From: Agelaius tricolor
Taxonomy: Eukaryota; Chordata; Aves; Passeriformes; Icteridae
Assembly (NCBI GenBank): GCA_023055355.1
Contig: JALJCS010000010.1
Span: 20,351,001 to 20,415,000 of the forward strand
Direction of reading: 5' to 3'
DNA: 64,000 bases
Shown: one piece after another, positions 47,401-58,070 of the stretch
How positions within the stretch are numbered: position 1 is the first letter of the stretch
Layout: every line of letters starts with the position of its first letter
Position numbers and translations under genes: made by a program
The notes under the pieces: model-generated
What the model saw: only the letters and a program-made list of their open reading frames with translations
Database searches by the model: none
What the model was told of the DNA's origin: nothing

Positions 47401-48764
47401 GCGAATACCTGTGCTGCTGGCCTCACGCAGGTATGCCAAAGCAGGGGGAAATGGGTTGGCAGGGGATGGGGAGGCAGTCGAGCACGTGCGCAGGACTTGT
47501 AATTGCCAGGCTGCCACCGAGCCAGCGCTGGGAAAGGCAGGTGTGTGTAGCAGAAGGGGCTGGGAGACAGAGCAGGGGGTGATGCTACCCATCCTCACTT
47601 TCCCACTCTTCTTTCCCAGGCTGGCTCTCGCCACTCAGTGCAAGTAAGCGCCCTGCTGTGCATGGTGCTGGGCCTGTCCCCGAGGCTGGCAGGGCTGCTC
47701 ACCCATGTCCCACTGGCAGTTCACGGTGGGTACCCCGCCCTGCCCCTTGCTGTGGCGCCTGCAGCCTGCCTGGCACCTCCTGACTCCTGCCCCTCGCAGG
47801 AGGGGTGCTTTGTGTAACCTACGCCGTGGCTGTGGGCACGGGGATCTCCTACTTCCAGTACACAGACATTGACTCAGGGAGGAACATCTTCATTGTTGGC
47901 TTTGCCATGTTCATGGCACTGCTGGTACCGCGCTGGTTCGGCACGGCTCTGGCTCCCCTGGCCACAGGTATGAGCGACATTCCCCAGGCAAGGCAAAGCC
48001 TTGAGTCCCATGGCACGGTGAGCACACATCTCCAGTGTTCTGGGAGGCTGGGTCAGCACATGGCAGCAGGCAGCTACCTCCTGAATCCCTGATTCTGCCA
48101 TGGCTGCTCATGCCCCTTTTCCCTGGCTGGGCTGGGACCTCCTGGCTGATTCTGGCACTGTCCCTGCAGGCTGGGTGCCACTGGACCTCCTCTTCCTCTC
48201 CCTGCTTATGGTCCCTGTCTTCTTAACTGGCTTCTTGTCATTTTTTCTGGAGAACACGGTTTCAGGTGAGGGGCTGCCCTGGATGCTCTGCATATGCCCT
48301 GCTCTGAGGACTGCATCTGTCTATGGGGCAAACCATCAGCTCTGCCTCCAGGCAGTCCTACTAAGCGTGCTGGGGCTGGTGTGGGGTAGGAGGAAGGGAC
48401 TCCCATTTCACTGCCTACCTTCCTGCTTGCAGGAACACTGGAGGAACGAGGGCTGCTTCCTGAGCAGCCATGGAAAGCCAGAGCTGGAGACTGTCACCTC
48501 CATGGAGAGAGAGGGGAAGCCAGCCAAGCATATAGGCTCCCCACTGGGCTAAGGAGGCTGCTGCCATCTTCCTGCAAAGCCTTTCCATGCTGCTTCCTCT
48601 GCCCGAGGAGTGAGGAAGAGGAGGAAGGCAGCTGTGCCACTGAGGAGGGGACTGCTGGCCCGGGGGAAGGGACACACCTGCTCCCCAAACCCAGCTCTGG
48701 GGAGCTGCAGCCAGCAATAAGGCCAAGCCAGACAGACGTGCCTGCCTGGCACACTGTGGCCTGA
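44434..48764 (+). CDS. SLC23A3: SLC23A3, orphan nucleobase-ascorbate (NAT/NCS2) family transporter
   Basis: Multispanning membrane protein of the SLC23 family. The human protein is the orphan member, reported not to carry ascorbate. Exons: 44434-44541, 44808-44968, 45384-45478, 45803-45876, 46173-46354, 46511-46634, 46949-47096, 47177-47430, 47620-47725, 47800-47967, 48170-48265 and 48433-48764. Phases close for about 615 aa (human 610). Family landmarks: HCGPMVLAPSLSIIGLSA, WPLLTPRALAVGIAMAMG, CNRGLCMEGLGSLLAGLLGT, DIDSGRNIFIVGFAMFMALL. The C-terminal tail YRLP…CCFLCPRSEEEEEG matches mammals. The donor after exon 5 is GTATGT at 46355. The start is the weak point: ATG 44434 has a good -3 A and leads in frame to the conserved CCLALQ|HLAV junction, but an upstream in-frame extension to 44302 or an extra 5' exon is possible. 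The NAT signature is degenerate (see findings). Confidence 0.9.
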
Positions 48765-50050
48765 CCCTGTCGTCTGGGGGTGCCTCGTGTGAAAACAGGG
48801 CTGTGCCCTCAAGGCAGCTTGTGAGCCACTTTGCTCCTCATTTCTGAAGCCCTCCAGGACTGAGCTTCCACCCTCCTAACACAAACCTAATTTCCCTGCT
48901 TGAGAGCAAGATATAAAAACCTTCAACCAACTTTGCCTTTTCCATGGATTTTCTTTCCAGGTGGGATTTACCTATGGACTCCCCTGTTGTCCTGAGGACT
49001 GTGACAGGAGGGCAGGGCCACCTGGTGCCACTGCAGCTGAGGATGTGGGTACCTGTAAAATCCACCATCACTCTGTGGAGATGACATGGGGAGGATTCAG
49101 TGCTTTGGTCAGCCCCAAAGGACTGTCACTGTGGCTATGCTCACCTGCTGGCACTGTGCTCAGGAATGACTGGCTGTCCTGCTGTGTCCCTGCCATGTCC
49201 CAGTTGTGCCTATGGCACCAGGTATATACCAGTGCTCGGGCACTCCAGGATGCTCCAGGCTGGGAGTGCAACTCAGCTCAGTTTCTCAAACAATGAACAC
49301 CCTTTCACCTACAGTCGATAGTCCCAGTAGTGCTCACCATATAAATGCCCCCTAGGCATTGCTCTTGTGACTACAGTAGCCAATAGTGGATTTCCCTGAA
49401 GAACATCATCTCCCTCCACCTGGTCCCAAGGTGAAACACCCAAAGATGGGTGCAGGGTGGGAGGGATGAGGTGGCACTGTGTGTGCAGATCCCTAGGTGT
49501 GAGCTCTCTTTCCCCAGCTTGCTGTGACCCCCACAGCTGTACACAGCAGGATAATGCCCAGCTCATCCTCATCCAACTAGCACCCCCACCTGACCTTAAA
49601 TTTCAGCTGTGCCTGAAGTCCAGCTGGGTCCTGCACTCCAAGCCCGATGATGCAAGCTAGTCTGTCCTGCACTGCAAAGTCCTTGCCTACTCCCTGTTCC
49701 CTGACACCCTGTCAGGATGCAAACCCTGTGCCATGACCACACTGCCCTGGGAGGTGGCTGTAGCTTGCATGCTGGGGAGAGGGGTGAGTGGAGGGGTGTG
49801 TGCAAAGAGTGCAAATGGGAGACTCAGGGGCAGCGCATCAGGAGCAGTGTGTCGGCCCAGCCTGGATGGCCTCAATGCATGGTGTGCTCGTGGGGGATCA
49901 CAGTCAGAGAATGGGTGATGAGGTTTGGAAATCAGTGCCTGGGGTTAGGGTGGACCTCAGTGTGGAGGGAACTGGGGTGTGTGGTGTGCCAAGCTGGCAC
50001 AACGCTGCTCTGTGCGCAGGCATGGGGTCAGAGGCACTTGCAGCCTCAGC
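48765..50050. other. SLC23A3 3' UTR and spacer to NHEJ1
   Basis: No exon, repeat or CpG island recognised. I found no clear AATAAA within the first kilobase after the SLC23A3 stop; aataag occurs at 48717. The 3' end of SLC23A3 is therefore unplaced. Confidence 0.5.
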
Positions 50051-50059
50051 CATGCAAGG

Positions 50060-50860
50060 CTCACTGTGCTGCAGCGGCCGAGTCCCGCACCCCTGGCAGG
50101 GCAGCGGGGCGGGTGCGTGCCCTGCCCGTGCCTGCCCCGGCACCTTGGGGCTCAGGAATAGACCTGGGGCCAAGGAACAGGAGGAGCCCCGCGCTGCCGC
50201 TGCCTCTCCGGCTGTACAGGGCGCTGTACCCGGCTGGGCACTAGTGCCGGGACATTTCGCAGCAGACGCGAGCGCACAATAAAATCCGGAAGTATTTCGG
50301 TCCCCATCAGCATCTCGCCCGTGGCACCCGCTGCGGCAACCGCGGCCGCTCTAGAGGGTCAGCCCGCTCGGCCCGCTGTCCTTGTGAGCAGGCAAGGGAA
50401 CAGCAGCGCGCTCCGGGCACTGTGGGGAAGCGATGGCCGCTCCCGGAGCGCAGGGAGCGCACATCCCGGCGTGCCCCGGCCCCGCACGCCGCGGAAGAGA
50501 GCAGCATGCCGGGAGCCGTAGTCCGCCCTGCCCCCGGCCCGGCGCCGCTCGCAAGCCCGAGGAATTTTGGATAAAAAGCCCGAGCCTCTGCATCCCCCGG
50601 CCGCCGGCTCCTTCTGCCCCGGGTAATGCTGCGGCTCCGCAGAGCCCGAGGCCGGCGGGCAGCCGCGATCGCTGGGTCCCCGAGTGTTTTGGGAGCGTGG
50701 AGCCCGTGCCAGGGAGGAGCGGGAAGCGGCAGTGGTGTCCCTGCCGGCAGGGCTCGCCTGGAGCGCAGGGATGGGATGCCCCAGCAGGAGGAGGGTGCAG
50801 CGCCCGGCTCCCCGCCCGGTGCCGGCAGGGCAGCCTCAATGCTCATTTGGGCGTAGAGGT
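50060..50860 (+). promoter_or_regulatory. NHEJ1: CpG-island promoter of NHEJ1 with ZNF143-type motif
   Basis: CpG-dense island whose centre lies some 0.6 kb before the first coding exon. GCATGCCGGGAGCCGTAGTC from 50504 resembles the ZNF143/SBS element (GCATGCTGGGARTTGTAGTY form) common at TATA-less housekeeping promoters. The coding exon at 51167 begins exactly at an AG|ATG acceptor, so a noncoding first exon must lie upstream. A possible donor is GTAATG near 50623, but I cannot decide. Confidence 0.65.
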
Positions 50861-51166
50861 CTTGCCGAGTTAGCGCCAGCAAGCAGCGGATAGCCCGAGG
50901 AGCCAGCAGTTCCACTGCCGTGCGCCTGCTGGAGCGTCTGGGGGGCTTATTGTGAGCTGCGGCAGGACCTACCCTGCAGCAAGCTCCCCAAACACATGCC
51001 CCAGCTCTGCTGCTTGCATGTGTGGCCAGAGCTGGCTGAGTACCCTCAGTTCTGTGCTGTCGGGTCACAAATGGGCCAGCCGGGACTGCCGGTCCCTTTA
51101 GGCCACCCCAGGGACCAGGTGTGCCTGGGCAGGGGTTGAGGCAGAGACCTGGTTGCTCTCTTGCAG

Positions 51167-54100
51167 ATGGAGGGCTCCGAGGAGCTGGAAAGCAGCCTCC
51201 TGACCCAGCCCTGGGCTTCTGTTCGCTTTGGTGAGTCCAGTTTTCTTGCCAAAGTGTGCTTCAGGGATACTGGCTATATCCTGCTGATCTCTGACCTCAG
51301 CAGTGTCTGGTACGAGAGTGCAGACGCCGAGGCTGTGGGACAAAGGTCCAAGGTGAGTATCTGAAGAGGCCAGGGGCCTCTTTTTCTCCTCCCAGGAGCT
51401 GACATTCCAGCATAAATTGCTTGGTGACACAATGGCTGCTGGGTCTGACTGGGCTCGGGTGCAAATGCCCAACCTGGGAAGTCCCTGTGCGTCTCTGCCC
51501 AAGCCCTGTCACCCCACTTGGCCAAACACCCTTCTCCTGGGAGAGTGGGCCACTCTGTTTAGCATGCCTGGGGCAGCCAGGTGGGTCTGCATACAGAGGC
51601 TGGCACAGTCTCTTCACTTGTGGGCTGGATGGGCAGCTGGTTTCCCCAGGGTCAATGTACTAAAGAGGAGCTGGAAACAAGGCTGCCTTCTACTCATGAC
51701 AGAGAGATTCTGTTCACATTCATAGCTAGTAGTCTCTCATGGGGCATCCTGTCAGCTTGGCCCCCAAAAATGCATGGAACTGTGCCTCATCTCCTCGGCC
51801 CATGTGCCCAGGCCCTCATGTGCCATTGGAGTGGCGTGTTCCTGTGTCACATAATGCTGAGTGGCTGGTGGCAGGAGGGATGGGAGATGGCTGCAGCTCT
51901 GGCAGATTGTCCTGCTGTGCGCTCTCAGCCAGGCTATGGTGCTTGTGGTGGCATGCAGAACAGATGTGCTAGTGCAGACTGCTGCACCCTGCCCATCCTG
52001 GACTGGCAGGATAGGGGAATCTTCCCAGCATGGCTGGCTTGGGAGAATCAGTGAGGAATGTCATGTCAGCTGGAAGCCAAGGCCCAGGGGTGGTTTTTTG
52101 CTGTGGAACATGCAGTAGTTTCACTCCTTTGGTGCTGGGATTTCTGCTGTTTTTTCCCCAGTGCTGTGCTGTGCCCCCTAACCTTGCCTTTTCCCAGGAG
52201 CTGAACAAGCGGCTGACTGTCCACGTGTCCTCCTTCCTGAACCACTTGTGCAGCTTGATGTGCCCCTTACTGGCAGGGCAGCCAGGTGCCACCACTGCCT
52301 TCTCCTGCCACCGCTCTCCCGGTAGCCTCAGACTGCACGTGAAAAGCGAGCTGTCAGGACTGCCCTTCTACTGGGACTTCCACTGCTGCCTGGCTCCCTT
52401 GGACATGGTGAGCAAAGCTGCAGAGACTTCAGGGAGGGGAGTGGCCAAAATGAAGGATTATCTCCTTAGGATTATCTCCTTAGGCCTCTCCTTAGAGGCT
52501 TTTGTGTAGTCTCGAGCCACGCTGGTGACTGTAGGTTGCCTTCTGCCTCTCCCAAGGCTTACTGTCCCCATTTCTCCCCATTGAGGCTTTGGTTTGTGCC
52601 ATGCAGTTACACAGGGATGTCCCAGCACATGTTGCTGCTGGGGCATAAGTGAAATGTCCTTGTGAGAGCCCATCTGGAGTTCTGCATCCAAATATGGGGT
52701 GCTTGGCACAAGAAAAACATTGACATGTTAGAAGGGGTCCAGAGGAGAGCCACAAAGATGATAAAAGGGCTGTAGCTCCTCTCCTACAAAGACAAAGGTC
52801 TTTGTGCAATAGCAAAGGCAAAGGTTGCAAGAGATGGGATTGTTTGGCATGGAGAAGAGAAGGCTCTGGAGAGACCTCATTGCAGCCTTCCAGTACTTGA
52901 AGAGGGCTTATTAAAAAAGAGGGAGAACAGCTTTTTACGTGGGCAGATTGTGATAGGACAAGGAGAAAAGTTTTTCAACTGTAAGAGGAGACATTTAGAT
53001 TTGCTGCTAGGAAAAAAGTCTCAATTATGAGGGTGATGAGGCACTGGAGCAGGTTGCCCAGAGAAGTTATGGATGTTCCATTCCTGAAAGTGTTCAAGAC
53101 CAGGCTGGATGGGTCTGTAACAACCTGATCTAGTGAGTTATATCAAAAATCCCTTCCAAAGCAAACCTTTAGATAATTCTATGTCCAGTGTGGGGTGATG
53201 CCCTGCCAGCACTCTGTAGAGCAGAATGATGCTGTTCTCTTTAGGAGCAAGCCACGAAGCAGGGCACAGAGCAGCGGGTACCCCCAGATAGCCTGCAGGT
53301 GGTCTGTCACGACGGGCGGAAAAAGCCGGATTCTCCCAGCTTTTAAGGGTTTGCTCTTTCACGGGCACGTTGCGTTTGCAGCGGCAGCCCCTGCGGACCC
53401 CTGCAGGTGGGGCTCCCCCCGGGCCCTGCGTCCCTGCGCGCACAAGAGGGCGCCCGGCGCCCGCGAACCGCCCGGCGGAGCCCGGGCCCGGCACGGCGCT
53501 GCGGCCCTGCCGCCGGCGGGAGGCAGCGCCCCGCAGCCCCGGAGCCCCGCTCGGCCGGCGGGAGGCAGCGCCCCGCAGCCCCGCAGCCCCGCTCCCGCTG
53601 CCGGCCGCGGTGCCTCTGCCCCCGAACGGCTGTGCTTGGGCATGGCGGGGGCACAGCCGGGTTCCCCAGCTGCTGCGGGGGCTGCTCGCACCGTCAGGGT
53701 TGAGCTGGGGAGCCGGTAATCGGGGTCCTGGCTGAGCTGATGAGGTGCAAAGCCCCTCTTCCTGGCTGCTCCTCTACTTCATCGTGGACACACACTGGAT
53801 CTCTGCAAGACACCACGGCGGTGGGAAGCAGCTGGGGTGCTGAGTGTGGCTGGTGGATGCAGTGATGGGGATCAACTCTGCCCCAGCCAGGGGCTTGAGG
53901 AAGGCATAGAGCCTACCTGGCTCAGCCCATCCCACCTCTGCTGCAGGTGGTGCACTCCAAGTGCTCCAGTGGGTGATGGCCATCACCTCTGGGCTCATAT
54001 CTGGGGGTGGGCAAAGCACAGAGCCCACTGTGGACTTGCCATAGGAGTGAGAATGCTTCGGGAGCAATGCTGGGTTTGCTGTCCTCTCACCCATGGACTC

Positions 54101-56523
54101 AGCCTGGCCACAGAAACAAGGGACACAATAGGTTCGGGATCTCAAATACCCTTCCAGAGACTGAAGGAGGTGATAGGAGAGAGGCTGCTTTGTGTTCCTG
54201 CTGGGCCAGGATGGCCCAGCTGGGCTCTGAGACAGAGGACATGCCCAGGGCTCTGCATGAGGCTTGTGTGGCGTAAGCTTAGAGGGCACACTGCAGTGGG
54301 GGCTGCAATGGGGAGCATGCACAAGTCCTGCCTGTTGAGATCTCTTTTGCTTTTGATCTTACTTCCCTGGGAGTGCCTCTCCTGTTCATGAAGCCACAGT
54401 TTGACACCTTGGAGCTTTCTGGTTTTTCACCCAGCCATTCCCGTTTCCTGCATAGGAACGTGCCATGAGGTGTGCAGAGCCATGGGGAGGGTCTGGGTGG
54501 CACATGAGGGGCTCTCTGTTTCCTGTTGCACCCCAGGTAGTGGGTGGAACACTGCCTATCCCTGCTTCTCCCACCTAAGCTCTCCCCTGCTGCAGCCTCA
54601 GCTGTGAAAGGATGGGGTTGGGATGGAGGGATATGTCTCACAGCATCTGGCCTGCCTTCTCCCAGCTCACATCCTTTTCCCACTGGATGTGTGTGAGATG
54701 TGGGGTATTTTGTGGAGCCCTGTGTGACCTGGGCTGCAGCTCTTGCTAAGACCTTGCTGCGTGCCCTGCTCTGACCATTCTGAGGACAGCTGTGTGCCTT
54801 CCTGGACCTGGACCTTTCCTAGAGCACCCCTCCTTTGTTGTAGGTGTCCCGTCACCTCGTGCGGCCCCTGATCCAGATGAACCTGGTGCTGCAGTGCCAG
54901 GTGCAAGAGCTGATTTCCCTGCTGCTCCAGAAGGATGCTGAGATTGAAGATTACAGGGAGAGCGGGGCCACTCTCAGCAGAGGTGAGGAGGGATGCCTGG
55001 GGCAGAGAGCAAGTTTCCTCCTTAGCACTGGGCTGGCGTGCTTTGCTCCCTCTGGCTGTTACCCAGCTTGGCTTGTGTTTCATATTTAGCTAAGCCAGCA
55101 GCAAAACAGTAGCCAGAAGGCTGGGAGCAGCTCCCTTCCCAAGTGCAGTAGCCTCTGGGGTGAGCTGGGGGAGGAGCAGCCCTTGACCGATAGCTGTAGG
55201 AGTTGGGGAGTGGCCAAGGGGCTCTCCAGTACTCTGAGAGCACCTGGCTGGTCCCCAGGAGCCAGCGGGGAAGCCTCAAGGGCTGGCCCTGCAGTGGTGT
55301 CAGGCTCCCTTCCCAAGTGCAGTAGCTCACTGAGTGCTTGGACAGCACCCAGGGGCTCTGGGCTCTCCCAAATGTGGGAAGAGCAGCTGTGCTCATGGGC
55401 CCTCCTCCAGTGCCCAGCCCACTTTGCCATCAGGCTGATGGGCACACAGTAGCCCCCCTGGGTAGGACATGGGGCAGGGGGAGCCACCTTGGGGGGTGGT
55501 TTGTTCCCCACCTATGGAGGTTGGCTGGGCGCTGTTTTTTGGGTCATCCCTTGCTACTGCCATGCTTTCTCCTGCTGCCACAGGTGACACCTGCACTTCT
55601 GCAGGAGCATGGTGCCCTGAGCACGCAGAGACTAATGGGGGTCAGGCCAGGCTTGTGTATCACATCCAGGAAGATACTGTGGTCCAGACCCTGTCCCATG
55701 ACTGGTGCCCCCACTACAGGAGCCTGGATCTGCCCTGTAGGTGCACTAGAGCTGCATTGGCCAGCTGCACTTCCCTCTATCCTGCTGCATGCAATCTCTG
55801 CAGGGCTTGGAGCAGCCTGGACAACCTGTCTTGGGTCCAGGCACTGATGCTGCTGAGCAGCTGGCCTCTCTTGTCCCTTACTTGGTGCAGGGCAGAAAGC
55901 TGGGAGGAAGCATTGCACCCTAGTGGCTGAGCAAATCCAGCCAGCTGCTTCTCCAGTCTACATCTTAGCAACAATGTGGAAAAATTAGTGTTTTGGACAA
56001 GGTGCAGAGCAGAATATAACAGGGGTTTGTCCCTGTCCTGCAAGAGGAGGACACAGGCTGGCTCACACCTTCATTTGAGCAGCTGGACAAGCAGTGCCCT
56101 GTCCCACAGACTCAGACAGCTTGTTCTAGCTGGAAGGTCTGGGAATGGTGTTGAGCATGTCCTGCCACCGTTCCCTACTTGGAAGTGCGGGACAAGTGTG
56201 GATGGACTATTGGCTCTGCCTGGCTGCTGTCTGCTTCAGCAGGCTCAACCATGCTTTTCCAACTTCCTTGTGGGCCTTGCACCTTCTGCTAACCAAATGA
56301 TATGTCCCTAGCCCAAGAGGCCTGCTGGTGTTTCCTGCTGATTCTGGGAAGAGCGTGCTGGAGCTTTTCCCCTGCAGCATCCTCACCCTATGGTCAGGGA
56401 AAGGGGAAGCTGTGGGGGGAGGTCTGGCCCAACCTGCCCAGGCTGATCCCTGTTTCCCTTGCAGACCGCCTGCGGACAGAGCCCTTCCGGGAGGAGACGT
56501 TTCAGCAGAACTTCGTGGCTGAG
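51167..56523 (+). CDS. NHEJ1: NHEJ1 (XLF/Cernunnos), first four coding exons; 3' end outside window
   Basis: XRCC4-like factor, which bridges DNA ends with XRCC4-LIG4 in non-homologous end joining. Coding exons: 51167-51352, 52198-52407, 54844-54982 and 56465-56523, giving 198 of about 300 residues. They cover the globular head ([25 protein letters not shown]) and most of the coiled-coil stalk ([36 protein letters not shown]). The last visible exon ends FVAE in phase 0. The next residues by comparison with human are KLPE…, and no such exon was found up to 64000. The remaining exons, including the basic Ku-binding C-terminus, should lie further right. The start ATG lies directly after the splice acceptor. 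Intron 2 of the coding part (52408-54843) holds a CR1 and a CpG island. Confidence 0.93.
52454..52481. repeat. 14-bp tandem duplication
   Basis: AGGATTATCTCCTT occurs twice head to tail (52454-52467 and 52468-52481). It is followed by a partial third copy and a small hairpin, GCCTCT…AGAGGC, at 52484-52499. It lies 47 nt past an NHEJ1 splice donor. Confidence 0.8.
52660..53183 (+). mobile_element. CR1 LINE, 5'-truncated 3' end
   Basis: The sequence follows the 3' end of bird CR1 elements: the …GTCCAGAGGAGAGCCAC… block, GAGAAGAGAAGGCTC, CTTCCAGTACTTGAAG, GTGATAGGACAAGG, GGTTGCCCAGAGAAGTT, and a final ATTCTATG. It is 5'-truncated, as most CR1 copies are. Part of the 3' UTR (the usual GGAACTAGATGATC region) is deleted or decayed. 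The orientation is the same as NHEJ1, inside its intron. No reading frame survives. Confidence 0.92.
53340..53720 (+). promoter_or_regulatory. Intronic CpG island in NHEJ1
   Basis: An isolated GC-rich, CpG-dense block about 160 nt downstream of the CR1 and far from any annotated first exon. It contains a Kozak-like ATG at 53643 (gggcATGG) with an open frame running to CCG|GTAATC near 53717, which resembles a splice donor. It could be an alternative promoter with first exon, an orphan CpG island or an enhancer. The CpG richness is seen; the function is inferred. Confidence 0.5.
53512..53595. repeat. 42-bp-period tandem duplication in the intronic CpG island
   Basis: A unit beginning GCCGGCGGGAGGCAGCGCCC at 53512 recurs at 53554. 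The two copies are identical over at least 30 nt. Confidence 0.8.
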
Positions 56524-57399
56524 GTAAGGAACGGTGCAAGTCCTCTCTCCTTTGCCCAAGGGGTGGTTTCATCAGCAGCTGCAGTGTGAGGTGTGCCAGG
56601 CTGCATGGGAGCACTGATGGGGATAGCTAGACTTGCCTAAAGAGGGGTCATGCCCTGTGGCTCTCCCACAGCCCTCTTTGTGTCCTTGCACCTCATCTCT
56701 AGGCCTAGCAGAGCAGGGAACAGGCTGACATGGCTGGATGGGAACTGCCTGGTTGCTGGGAGCTGCCAGAGGTGCGAGCCAGGCTGGCTGCTTCACAGGA
56801 GGGTGCCATCACTGGGGCATATTCGCTGTATTCACCTGCCTCCCAGACTTGCTGTGGACCCAAACACTGCTGCTGATGGCAGGCAGGGATCAGGTGAATG
56901 AGGAGAAGCCATCCCTTTTTAGTTCACCTGTTGCTTTTAGAGGTGATTTTGCAGTGACACATTGTGGGGACGAGAGCTTTTCAGCATGGTATCCATGCTC
57001 TGCCTGTCACTGTCCCCTTGGCACACTCAGCTCTAAAATCAGACGTGTGCTTTGGAGAAACTGGGACTGGAAGGAGAGAGTCTTTGATCCTTTTGCATTA
57101 CTGGAAATCATCACAGAAGCACTGAAATGATTCAGACTAATGTGTCAGGGTCAGAAATGCTTGATGCCCATTATGCAAAAGGACTTGGGGCACTTCTGAG
57201 TGTTCCTGTGCTCACTGTGAAGGCACAGGAATGGGGGGCAGTGGTACCTGCTGGGGACCAGGTTGTCAGCCAGGGTGCCAGTGGTATCACACGGGCTTTG
57301 GGAGGATGGTGCTTTATGAGATGAGCTGATGTACTTTTGCAGCCAACAATAGATGATCTGCAGAGTTTCTAAAAATTAGAGATGATCCCTCTTTTATAT

Positions 57400-58070
57400 G
57401 CAAGGCATTGCATCCAGTGCAGGCAACTTTCCCCTGGATTATGAAGGATAGAGATGAATTCACTGCTGGACTGCAACTTGAAGCTTGCCTAGGGACCAGT
57501 GATCATGACCAGATTACATTCACCCTGGGCACAGAAAGGACATTCCTAAGCAGTAATTTATATCCTTCATGCCTTGAAAGAGCTAATTTCCCAAAGCAGG
57601 GGAAAATTATGAGTGAAATCAGCTCAGAGGAAACATTTAGATAGAAAAATGTGAATGAAAATGGTGAGCTCTTTCAGAAGAATTTCAGAAGCCACAAAAA
57701 GCCACAATTCCACAATCAAGAAAGAGGGCAGCACTGGCCCAGAGCCCGTTCTGGTTCAGCAGCAAAGTGAAGGCAGCAATTAGAAATAAAAGAGCAGTTT
57801 ATAACAAATGGGAGAGCAGGAGTAGATAGCAATCAATATAAATTAGAAATTATGAAGTGTAGAAAATGGGTAACAGAAGCTAAAGACATCAGGGAAAAAT
57901 CATGGCGATGAACAGAAGGGAAAGGCTTTTATTTAGTGTAGCAGGAGAAAACCCCAAGCTCCCAGCAATAGGATAAGCTTATTAGTAGACAGAGGTGGTA
58001 AAATGATTTATACTGGACCAGACATGGCAGAAGCAGTCAGTAAATGTTTCAGTGCTGTTTCTGGAAGGGT
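57400..58070 (+). mobile_element. Ancient L3/CR1-type LINE fragment (ORF2 region)
   Basis: AT-rich patch unlike its surroundings. It reads like the L3 LINE consensus as I remember it: AGTGATCATGACCAGATTAC encodes the SDHDQITF end of the endonuclease. It is followed by blocks such as GGCAGCAATTAGAAATAAAA, GTAGAAAATGGGTAACAGAA and GTAAATGTTTCAGTGCTGTT. The element is in sense orientation and interrupted by frameshifts and stops. Both ends are approximate. Confidence 0.8.

Noticed and set aside
50278..50283. AATAAA as the SLC23A3 or another poly(A) signal
   Set aside because: It sits inside the NHEJ1 CpG island with no GU-rich downstream element and 1.5 kb past the SLC23A3 stop.
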